A program made the position numbers and the translations under genes. Below the pieces are notes generated by a model. The model did not search any database. It had not been told where the DNA came from and was given only the letters and a program-made list of their open reading frames with translations. Shown in pieces: positions 44,676 to 54,439 of a stretch of DNA of 64,000 bases (positions within the stretch are counted from its first letter, which is position 1; the number at the start of each line of letters is the position of its first letter). Source of the stretch: Engraulis encrasicolus (lineage: Eukaryota > Chordata > Actinopteri > Clupeiformes > Engraulidae); assembly GCF_034702125.1 (NCBI RefSeq), contig NC_085872.1, positions 27,153,134-27,217,133 on the forward strand, read 5' to 3'.

Positions 44676-47600
44676 GACAGCGCAGCTTATGTTTCTATGT
44701 ACGAGTTATTGAGCTTGTGAAGGATGGTTGCCTGATGGTCTTGTTAACTTATTATTTATAAAAATGCGACATCGCCGACAGCACTGAGTTATATCAGCTG
44801 TCAATCAATGCCGTGCGGAGAGAGAGAGAGAGAAAGCGAGATAGAGAGAAAGTTTAAGTTTCCAACTTGCTGCAGCATTCCAACGGGACTCCGCGTGCTT
44901 TATTCGCGCTCTGCTTGCCTTCATTGCCCGTTTGACAGCGCCAGGTTAAACTGAAAATGAACAGCGATTTGGGAGGTGGTCACCAAGCAATCTGCGCGAG
45001 AGAGTTACACCAGGCGCGAAAATGAACAGCGATTTGCGATGTGGTCACCAACAATGCAATCTGCGCGAGAGAGTTACACCAGGCGCGTGCACGCATCATT
45101 CACAATGTATGATGGAATTACTCGTTTGATGTGGACAAGATAATTTATTGGTCTCCGCCATTGAGTGTGGTGGCGTTGTTGTGAAGGATGTTTGCCGAAT
45201 TAGGTTAAGTTTCGGCGCTCTTTTCTCTGCTGATAGACGACCCCAGCCAGAATGTAAAGCCGTCTATTCTTAAAACAATGCAAAACGCCACCAATGAAAA
45301 TGTGAACAAACGTCCATAAAAATGACAGCCAATGCATTTTCAAATAAGATCTGTGATTGATTTTCGCGGCTCACTTCTGAGGGGAAATGTGGCTTGCTGC
45401 TTGCCCGAGTCAAATTTGTCAGTAGGCTAAATAAACAACGACGCATGGGGTGCCGGGTCAGCCAGATGGAAAAAAAGAGATCTTGATGTAGACGTGCCCA
45501 TAGCCTTGCCTACTTGGCGTGATGCAGATGACTGTGCTACGAGTTCATTGAATATGTATGTAGGCATGGCAGATTTTAAATGCAGGTCTGTTGATTGTGT
45601 TGGGCTATAATATTTTTTCTATAACCTTGCGAGCCGCCAAGTCAGGCGTCTCGCGAGCTGCGCAATGAGTAACAGGGCTATAAGCTAACCCCGAAGAACA
45701 GTAGCCTGTTTGGCCCTCCAAGAGAATGCCATTTCCCCTGATGTCCATGCGGTCAATATAAAATCAGGAAAGGTTGCACGCACATAGTTACAACTGTAGC
45801 CTACAGTAAAAGTGACACCAATTAAGAACCTACTGTACGTGAAGGACATGACATGTCACAGCGGACAAAATAGTAACAGGAAACCTCTCAGCCCCTACCT
45901 TACACTCCACGTAGCGTGTGTGTCTTCTTAGTTATCCATATTATGGTCCTTGCTAGCCCCATGCTGGAAATGTAATCCTTGGCGAACAATGCAGTGACAA
46001 ACTTCGTCATTTTATGTTCAACATTCAAGACAGCCTCGAAGGCATGGCCTACACTAGGCCTACAGCAAAAGACCATGCGTTCACTGACAACAGTTGATTT
46101 GGCAAGCAAGTTCACTCGGCATCCCTGCTCGGCTGACTCGGAGTGGGCGTCCAAATGTTGCCACTGGTAACTGGCGCGTGCATACAGCCAATAATAATCA
46201 CTGGCACAGTAGCCTACCAACATTTTCATTTATGCATATTAAATTACTTATTTTTTATTAACAAAACTGCCGTTTGCATGAACTGAAACGTTTCCTCTGG
46301 TTGCTTACAATTTTCACAATGTCTGTTTGCTTCAAGCCCGAGCCCGACCCGAGTCCGACAGATATTCTATTTTTGTTGTCCGAGTCCGGCCCGGCCCGTC
46401 GGGTTCCGACCAGGCCCGTCGGGCTTCGGTCGGGTTGCCATGCTCTGGTTGGCAGGTGCCACTGTCAAGCCCTGCTACATCCATTTTAGAAAGGCCCTCC
46501 ATCCATTACCTTCTCTCCAGCTCCCATCTGGTGCAGGGGGTGTGAGCACTATGGTATCATCCACCTGTATCTCCTGTTTAATGCTGCATGGCAGATGTCT
46601 GTTGCACTCCTCTTTTGTTGTGGAACTGGTCTATTGAGAAGAAATTCAGTTCCTGAATGCTGAATTAGATGATTTGTAATTTGAGGATTTATTGTTATTG
46701 AATAACAACAGTGCAAATGGTAAACAGGGCTTTTTCTGAACAGGGAAATAGGGGCGCTCCACCCTCATACCTCTGCGGGTGCGCCCTCATACTTAAAAAA
46801 AAAAAAATATATATATATTTGAGCACCCCTAGTAAATTTCTCAATCACGGGGGACACACCCCCGCGCCATTGAGGGCTGCCCCCTAGCACGGGTGAGCCA
46901 TAAATGCAATTTCGTTGTGTGCAGAGTTAACTTGTGTGCTGTGGAGTGCTGTGTCACAATGACAATGGGAGTTTCCCAATGGGCTTTCACTAACAGAAAA
47001 GTTTTTGAAGGATTTGCTGGTGGCAAGGACAGACAAATGAAAGATAAAGCCATGCCTTCTGAGACAAAGCCAACGCGTGCTCTCCCAGACCTAGCAGTGG
47101 GGCTCACAAAGCTGTGCGGAAAGGTCAGACGAGAGTCAGGCAACGCTCAAAATCAAAGCCAAAAATCTGCATAATGCACAATATTTGTTGTTTCATTTGG
47201 AATCCATTGGTGTCATAAGGACGAATATTTTGAGGCATCCCAACATTTATGGACCTGACTGCATACATTTCAAATTAATAAGTGCCCATTATTTATATCC
47301 TATAATAACTTTGGATTAAATTAATCCAAAGTTATTACAGGGTATTGGTTGGTTCCTGGAGAAATGAAGGGTTAGGTACTGGTACCTTGCTCAAAGGCAA
47401 TTCAGCTATTATACAAGTTAGGGATTCCAACTGGCAATGGTCTCTAAACCAACTCCCTAACCATTCGGCTACGACTTCCTAACAGACATCATGCATCTGT
47501 CTGTGTGTACTAGGCATCGGAGACATCTGTTCCAGTGATATAAGAACTCAACCTGTACAAACATCAATGGCAACACCAGTAATAGGTTGTCTTTTGTGTT

Positions 47601-48430
47601 CATTTGTTGTTGGAAAACAGGCCAATGCATATAATGGATAATGTGGTCAAATACTGTATATCTAATAATTATGCAGGCAATGCAAGATCAATCATTTAAT
47701 CATTCAATCATTTAAACCTCATCCAGTCGTAGGTATACTAGAAAAACACATTCTGAAATAAGGGCTTACATGAGCTTGTGCACAAACTTGCAGCTGTTGA
47801 TAAGTTTCTGGGGATAACCTCAAGTCTGTCCACCCAGAGACGGGCTGCTGCAAAGTGGTCTGCCCCGTCATGTCCTTGTCTCTGTTTTCTGGAGAAAGAG
47901 CAGCAGTTAGAAAAAAATAACACTTGCAGCTATTCAGTTGTGCAAATATCCATGCACATTTCTCCACAGTTGCAAATTACTCCCATTTTTACAAAAGAGG
48001 ATCTCAACGAAGTGTTACGTAGGTAGGTTGGAGTCTGAGAGGAACCAGTTGCTGGAACTGAAAGGAAAAGTTAGCGTGGTCATTATGTATCTATTCTAGC
48101 TTGAAATGTAGCAAAATCAGACTTACGATACAAAGCTATATCACACTGGAGTTGAACAGTTTCCTGGTCATTCCTGTCGTTTACGCTTTCCTGTCTTTTC
48201 CCGATAGCTCCCGTGAATTCATTTTGAGATCCAGGAAGACCTCTGTCATCGGTCAGTTTGGTGTTACTCGTTGTAACTTCATTTTCAGCCCGACATCGAG
48301 ATATTTCTAGAATCGAGGCTGTGTAGTCCTCCATTAATTTACCGATGTCTGCCACAGCAGACTTCACCAGAACCTCCATGATGGAGGACAGTTGACTGTA
48401 GAAAACCTCCAGCTCTAACATTATGTGCAC
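42926..48430 (-). CDS. C2H2 zinc-finger protein with three C-terminal fingers, 3 coding exons
   Basis: Exons: 48430-48127, 47888-47770 and 43627-42926. Donors are GTAAGT and GTAAGC, phases 1 and 0 agree, and the product is about 374 residues. Exon 1 encodes an N-terminal domain (YSQLSSIMEVLVKSAVADIG, then KLMEDYTASILEISRCRAE) of the type that precedes many fish C2H2 proteins. Exon 3 holds a Ser/Pro/acidic linker and three fingers near residues 284-306, 312-334 and 340-362. Each has Cys-X2-Cys and a His-X3/4-His pair. Linkers are TKERP and TGDRP. The recognition helices differ (YLSQLKRH, RMSHLKRH, RKSHLDQH). The protein is probably a nuclear DNA-binding transcription factor; I cannot name an orthologue. 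Intron 2 (about 4.1 kb) carries a hAT nested in a hAT and a SINE. The start could instead be the second Met (codon 4). The exon 3 acceptor was chosen by phase. Confidence 0.82.
43823..46474. mobile_element. Outer hAT-like element, split by a nested hAT (zinc-finger gene intron 2)
   Basis: Ends are CAGGGCTTGACAGTAAC and (reverse complement) CAGGGCTTGACAGTGGCAC. Flanking 8-mers CTATATTT and CTACATCC agree at five of eight bases. Removing the nested element leaves about 550 bp. Confidence 0.65.
44354..46447. mobile_element. Nested hAT element, 2.09 kb, intact target duplication
   Basis: TIRs are TAGAGTGTGGC and (reverse complement) CAGAGCATGGC. Target duplications GTTGGCAG lie at 44346-44353 and 46448-46455. 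Subterminal regions are rich in GAGCCCG/CGGGCTC. The interior includes a (CA)n tract (44641), a GA tract (44819) and a direct duplication (CGAAAATGAACAGCGATTTG-like at about 44953 and 45018). No intact transposase was found. Confidence 0.88.
47365..47480 (-). mobile_element. tRNA-derived SINE, zinc-finger gene intron 2
   Basis: The minus strand reads GTCGTAGCCGAATGGTTAGG (A-box region), a diverged B box GTTGGAATCCC, and the body motif CTTTGAGCAAGGTACC shared with the SINE at 18594. Confidence 0.75.
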
Positions 48431-51100
48431 TGGAAATGACAGTAGATGCTACGCTACGAGACAATGCCAGAACACAAGAAGCATTGACTAGCATCGAGCT
48501 TTCTCATTGATTGTCCCGTATGTTGATTAGGAGGTCACTACAATCAATCCCGTCAGTATAACAGACAAGCTCCCAGGCAGGTTTTTCATAGGTCACCGCT
48601 ATTCGGGACAATACGGTGCTCTGGTAACTTATTTGTGTTATTTTAGCAATGGCGTCATTCGATCCCCAATTGTGTCCTAAATTATAACAATTTTAGATGT
48701 TCTAATAACTGGTAAAAGCAGTCATCATGTGAAACACCCATTGAACAATGGTAATTGATTGTAGACATTACACAATAGGCTTTCTAATGACAAAAGGAGC
48801 ATCACCCCCCCCCCCCTTTATTTTTTATTACAGTATTATTGTTTAATACTATTGTATATCATTATTTTTGTTGGTGGCAGAATTATGATTGAGTAAACAA
48901 GCAATGCGCCACACTGTGGATTGCTAATATAACATGCATTTCCTTGCACGGTGCCAGGCTTCATCGCGTCTACTGTAGGCCTATGCCTATGTAGTCAGTG
49001 TCTGTGTTAAAGTTGGAACTGGACTTAAGCTGCTGCTGCCATACCTGGTGTTACATGTGGAATAAAACTATTGTAGTGAAATGGTATGCTGAAAACAAGC
49101 CATTCAGCTTCGCCAACAAATATAGAAGAATTTGAGACAGAATTAAGTCCCTGGACATCGCGGTGACCAGAGGGAAAAAAACGTGTCCCTGCTTGACGCG
49201 ACACCAGCAAACACAATGGACTGTCAGTCGTTTACCGTAAACATTCGACTAGAAGAAAACACTAAATTTCCCGAAGTCCAGTTACTTTTGTCGACAAATA
49301 ACTGACGTCACTTGCAAGCAGTGACTTAATATTCATGAAAGGCATCCTTGACTGGCATGTCCCATCACAGACATCCTATAGACATTTGTGTGTCCCATAT
49401 GCCAGCAACCACGACTAGTGTCCACCTGAAATTAAAGTAAAATTATAGCAATAATGACCAGTTATTTGAGTTGAGTGAGAGAGCTATGGAGAACAGTGGT
49501 CATAATGTCAGCCTCTCTCAATCTTCCCGAGCTAAAATGCTTTTATTAGATCAGTGTCTGGGATTCCATTTAGGATGAGTTTGAATTGCAGGATGTTGTT
49601 AAGGGGCCATCAAGCCAGCCAGTCCGGCTCCCATTTACGCATATCTGTTTTTTTGGTATCTGGTAAGAAGGCAAGGTATTTACCTTCATTGCTTAACACT
49701 ATACAAATGAAATTAAAGTCAATCGTTCAGTTTTTTTCTCTCAAAAAGACGGCACCAGGCATCTGTTTTTAAACAGACATTACCATCTAGTATCTAGTGC
49801 ATCTAGTGCAACTACTGCCTACTAGTGCATCTTAATTACTGTATTTCATGCCTTTCTTGCATTGACTACCAGCTTGTTGCATCTAGCTATACTGCCACAT
49901 GATACTTTTGTGGTATTTCACTTGTAATTTTCCTACTGATTTGCAAAGTATGCCTCGCCTGATTATCTACTGCCCATTGGGAGAGTTCTCAAAACTTTCC
50001 ACCAAGCTAATGGAGATACAGCCCACAACTACTGTTTTAAGAAATTGTTCAATGTGTGTACATGTAGGTTATCGACAATTATGTCAGCCATCTCTGATGC
50101 CTGGCAAAAGTATTCAAACAACCTAACGATTACATTTTGCAAAGTGCTATCAGATCACAGCCACACCACAATATCCACCATGCTGAACTGATATTTGATC
50201 TTAAAATAAGCCTAGATTGCATTCACACAGAAAATGCAAAGGTGGATGCAAGGTTTGTGATCACCTAGGCCTATGGCACATATCTGAGAGGGGAGTACAA
50301 CATAGAGATCAGTCTATTCATTTCAATGTGACAAAACAGAACAGAGGGGAAAAAGGGGAAAATGACTGAACATTTTTAAATAGAAAATGGGGAGCACAAA
50401 ATAATATACACGTATGAAGACCAAAAATGTGCTGTGCATAGGCTTACCAATGCTTTATATGTCTGTACAACATGTGCCTTCCTAAATCAAAGGAGATAAA
50501 CCTGCGAACAGTCAAGGCCTTGTCTTTTGGTCATTAATAACGTTTGTGCTATATGTGTTTATTGCAATGTGCAATAAAGTGTATAGTGTCTGTTTTGTAT
50601 CTGTGTATTGTCAGCTGCCAGACACCTTAGTTTCCCTCTGGATGAATAAAAGTACTCTACTACGCTATTTGGGTATGTGAACTGAATGTTGTACTCAAGT
50701 GTATGCTTATATGTTTACTGCAATGTGCAATAACAGGCCTATTGTGTCTTCGTGTATGTTTTATATCTGTGTATTTATGTAAGCTGTCAGACACCTTAAT
50801 TTCCCCCGGGCTTATAAAATTACTTGGTCTAGGCCTACATTTAAATCTTAATCAGGGTAAAATTTTGCTTTAGAGGTAGTAACCCAAGTTCTTCGATAGA
50901 CAGCAGAATTTCAGGGGGAAAAAAGAGAGATATGCATGAATTGCATGGATGTAGCCTAGTACAATGAGAAGGCTACCATTTTTTTAGGAAATGAGGAGAA
51001 GTAAAATGGGGCAAGCACACTATACAAACTTTCATTGAGAGGTGACACCACAAATCCGAGAGCGACTTGCTCTTGTCCCTTAACGTTACAGTAGTCTACA
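48431..51100. other. Intergenic DNA between divergent zinc-finger and ctnnd1 genes
   Basis: No coding exon recognised. At 50530-50660 and 50705-50830 two related segments (GCAATGTGCAATAA .. CAGACACCTTA .. TTTCCC) repeat about 170 bp apart. They resemble 3' tails of a LINE or SINE family. The zinc-finger promoter should lie just above 48430. Confidence 0.4.
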
Positions 51101-51102
51101 TG

Positions 51103-51523
51103 TGGGTCATTTCACGTGAAATCAGACACTTTGGGACTCGACCAACACGGATTTCAATCACACTTGCTGTGCCTGTTTAGTAGCAAGGTAGCACCCAAGA
51201 ACTGCATTTTTGTGAATCTGACACCAATATTAACTTAACCTTTAAGGGAGAAACAGACTAGCGAAGGTTTATATGAGGGTAGGACACTATGCATTCAGCC
51301 TTGATTATATCCGTCAGTGTAAGTCACAAAAATATATCCGTGGTGTTATTGGAAAGCTCTTTTCTGGCTCTACAAATTACACAACAGCATGGAACACAAC
51401 AACCCTCAGAATATGAATTATCATAAATTGAAAAATTAAAAACTGAATATCAAAAATTTTATATTTTAAAATGGCCAGTTCCTTGTCTTGTCCCAAAGTG
51501 TCTGATTTCACGTGAAATGACCC
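51103..51523. mobile_element. MITE with 35-bp near-perfect TIRs, upstream of ctnnd1
   Basis: TGGGTCATTTCACGTGAAAT..CACTTTGGGAC on the left is matched by its reverse complement on the right. Each TIR includes the palindrome ATTTCACGTGAAAT, which contains an E-box CACGTG. Confidence 0.85.
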
Positions 51524-51679
51524 ATGTGCCAGTTTCAACTATTTACCACATGACCAGCACATGTAGAAATTGAGGACTGACCTAAAAACCTACTGGTAAG
51601 GAGGAAAAAAAAACGGGGTGCGTGTATTCTAGTATTACGGTACTAGTCCACCCCTCCCATCGCTAGTGTGTGTGGTTTT

Positions 51680-51763
51680 TCCAAGTAGGGGAGGAGACAG
51701 GACAGGAGGAGTTGCGACGAAGAGGGAAGAGAAGTGAACAAGGCGAGGAAGATAGCTAGGAAG
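51680..51763 (+). promoter_or_regulatory. Candidate promoter and noncoding first exon of ctnnd1
   Basis: A purine-rich stretch (gaggagacaggacaggagga) ends in AAG|GTGGGT at 51763/51764. It lies close to a CpG-bearing, non-repetitive segment. Its position, 10.7 kb upstream of the first coding exon and divergent from the zinc-finger gene, fits a 5' noncoding exon. A second possible donor (AAAG|GTAGAC) is at 52039/52040. There is no direct evidence of transcription. Confidence 0.25.
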
Positions 51764-52776
51764 GTGGGTTTTAAAACCAGTACAAAAGTTCGTGTTCATT
51801 CAATTTTGATAATTGTGTGACGTCTTATGGGTGTAACGTGTATTGCGGTTAAGAAGAATTGTGAAGGATTCACACTGAAACAGTGAATGAACGACAGGGC
51901 ATAACGCCCTAATTTCGTTCAGCAACGTTTGGGATTACAATCACTTCCTACCGCTTGGAAATCAGTATCTGGCAATAGCACAGCCTCTGTCGATAGGCCG
52001 AGACACGACCACACTCCGGATTTGCTACGAAAAGACAAAGGTAGACATATTGATCGAATGAATTATGGTCATCTATGCGTGTTTTTGATTAGTCTTTCAT
52101 TTAAATGCCACTTTCCCACAAACCTCCCTGTCGTAACTGTAATTATGTTGGCATGCATACGATGAAGTTGGTTGGGTTGGCGCTAGCTAGCTTTTTGGCT
52201 AACGTTAGCTAGCTAACCATAGCAAGCAAGTGGTTACCGCAACGCATACTTTAGATTGCTAACAGATAGCACTGTGCTCCTGGTTAGCAGGGGTAGTCAT
52301 TCTCTACATTTCGTCCCACATAATGTCGTGCTGTATCTACATAAACAACCCATACCAGTGTGTGGTTTTATACTTGCGGTCTTTAGGCAGAGGCGGTTTT
52401 AGAAAATTTGCCCTGGGGTGGCGGAGGGGGGGCGATAGGTCCAGAGGGGGGGCGGAGGTGCGGGGAGCAATTTATGGGGGGAAATAGTTTTAACTCCCAT
52501 AGTCATATAAAAATTGTTTGTAACACCAAGGAAAACTGATTACACTACCTAATCAGTGTTGTCTATAATTCCATAAGAATTCCTTCAGAATGTGAATGAT
52601 CAACATCCATTCAGATGCCATATCTATGGTCATTAAGGTGAGTGGTAAAATTACTGGTGCCAAACATAAAATCATGTCTGCACTGTAGGAGCCATTTCTT
52701 TATTTTCCATTGAGTTCATTTACCTGCCAGGCCTAACAATCCCTTTCGTTTAATGGTGGTTTTGAATTGGGCTCCC

Positions 52777-52881
52777 AGTCAGCCACTTTCTCACATACTC
52801 TCCCAGTTTACTCACCTTTGACCTGTAGAGTGCACAGGTGAGTAAACTGGGAGAGCACCTGAGGAAATGGCTGACTGGCCC
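52777..52881. repeat. Hairpin-forming inverted repeat inside the hAT element
   Basis: The left arm starts CAGTCAGCCACTTTCTCA and ends CCCAGTTTACTCACCT. The right arm is its near-perfect reverse complement, ending GGAAATGGCTGACTG. The loop is about 20 bp. Confidence 0.9.
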
Positions 52882-52983
52882 AACCCTGAATAATGCTCAG
52901 TTTGAAAAGGCTAAATGAGCCTTGTAAAATTTAGACAAGAAAACATTTTGAAAAGCCAACCTTAATCTTGGTTCTTGGATTTT

Positions 52984-53300
52984 GGTCATGCCCTCCTGAT
53001 GCTGCTCCTCCTCTCCCTCATGCTCCTGCTCCTACTCGCACTCCTCTCCCTCATGCTCCTGATGCTGGCCACACGCCTCCTCTCCCTCCTGCTGCTCCTC
53101 CTCCTCTCCCTCCAGATGCTGCTCACACTCCTTCTCTCCATCATGCCCCTGATGCTGCTCATGCACCTCCTCTCCCTCCTGCTCCTGCTGGTCCTCTCTC
53201 TCATGTTCCTGCACTTCATGCTCACAATCCTTTCCCTCTGGTGTATCCTCTGTCTGCTCTTATACCCCTGTCTGCTGCCTCTCTTGTCTACTCTGCTGTC
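52984..53300. repeat. Minisatellite with unit lengths in multiples of three
   Basis: Units such as CTCCTGATGCTG plus CTCCTCTCCCTCATG recur at 24, 30, 33 and 36 nt. On the minus strand it reads as a Glu/Gln/His-rich repeat (EGEE..EQHQ). On the plus strand it reads Pro/Ala/His-rich. Neither strand is proven coding. Confidence 0.75.
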
Positions 53301-54439
53301 TCTTACCTAGATAGAAAAGAGATTGAAAATTAGTAGATTACTGTCATGTAGATGTAGCTCTGTACATGTAATTTTACACTCACACACATCTCTAGAAGTT
53401 AGCCTACCCGCTCAGGGAAAGATGTAAATAGAATGTTTATGTGTGTTCCAGCAATTCAGTGAAGTAAGGAGTCTGGGTAGGCTGAATACAAGCGTTGCAT
53501 GTGGCGATTTTTTTTAGAGTGATGCAAGTGAAGTGCGCAGCTAATTGTAGTGCCGCGTTCGGATTATTGGCACTTCATTTATCGCTTTTGCATACAGTTT
53601 TCAACCTGCCTGCAGCTGCCCGCTGGACTCTGTCACATTTACCCTTTTCCCCAATCACCACCAGGCAGTCAATTAGACTGTGTAGAGCTCTAGTAACGGT
53701 GAAATAACAGCTGTACACATGCACGGACGAACGTGCTGTTTCGCTAGTGAGCAATGTTTACCATGGTACTGACGTTGGGTTCTGACAGCAACATCGCACA
53801 TGCTAACACATTTTTAAATGAATCTACTACAACTACCAGAGCCCAGAAAAAGCTGCTAGCGCTAGTTTTGGAACTGGTTGTTAGTTAGCTAGAACTATGT
53901 GTGACAGGAACACAGCCCTTATAGAACAGGGACACGAATAGCAGGCCATCCTAGCTGTGGTGGATTATGCTAAAACCAAAATAAATAACTGGATTCCAAA
54001 ATTGTGACTCCGTACAGGGCTGGCTTAATTTACATGCAAAGGGTTTCAATGATTTTGACCAACCTCTCCCTCCCTTGTTCATCGTTTTCACGTAACTGAA
54101 TAAATCCCAGCTCACTCTTCATGAATGAATCAACTGGTGGGTGGTGGTGACGGTGGAGGATGCAGCGAGCGAGGTGTTTCTCACGACTGGCAGAAAGGGC
54201 AAAACCATTTCGAAATTCTAGTGGGGATGTAGCCGGAGGACGTTTTAAAAAGTAGTCTTCTTGGGTGGGTCAGGGAGAATACAGTAAGCGCATTTATGTG
54301 AATAAACCACTATGTTTGAAAAGTAGAACTGATACTTAAATTGGAAATAAAATGGGGTGGCAAATGGGGAGGCAAAATATATACCTGGGGAGGCAAGTGC
54401 CACCCCGTGCCACCCCGTAAAACCGCCCCTGTCTTTAGG

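Larger units (their letters stand above)
52388..54431. mobile_element. Non-autonomous-looking hAT element, 2.04 kb, intact target duplication
   Basis: TIRs are CAGAGGCGGTTTTAG and (reverse complement) CAGGGGCGGTTTTAC. Target duplications TCTTTAGG lie at 52380-52387 and 54432-54439. Both subterminal regions are rich in GGGGTGGC/GCCACCCC. The interior has a 42-bp-arm hairpin (about 52777-52881) and a codon-length minisatellite (about 52984-53300). I find no recognisable transposase. It lies in the presumed first intron of ctnnd1. Confidence 0.93.

Noticed and set aside
45900..46229. 109-residue minus-strand frame inside the nested hAT as a transposase
   Set aside because: I could not match it to a hAT catalytic or BED-type motif, so it was not called.
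53032..53214. Acidic Glu-rich minus-strand protein as a host gene
   Set aside because: It lies inside a hAT element, is short, has a stop close upstream, and the plus strand is equally open. It is kept as a finding, not a gene.
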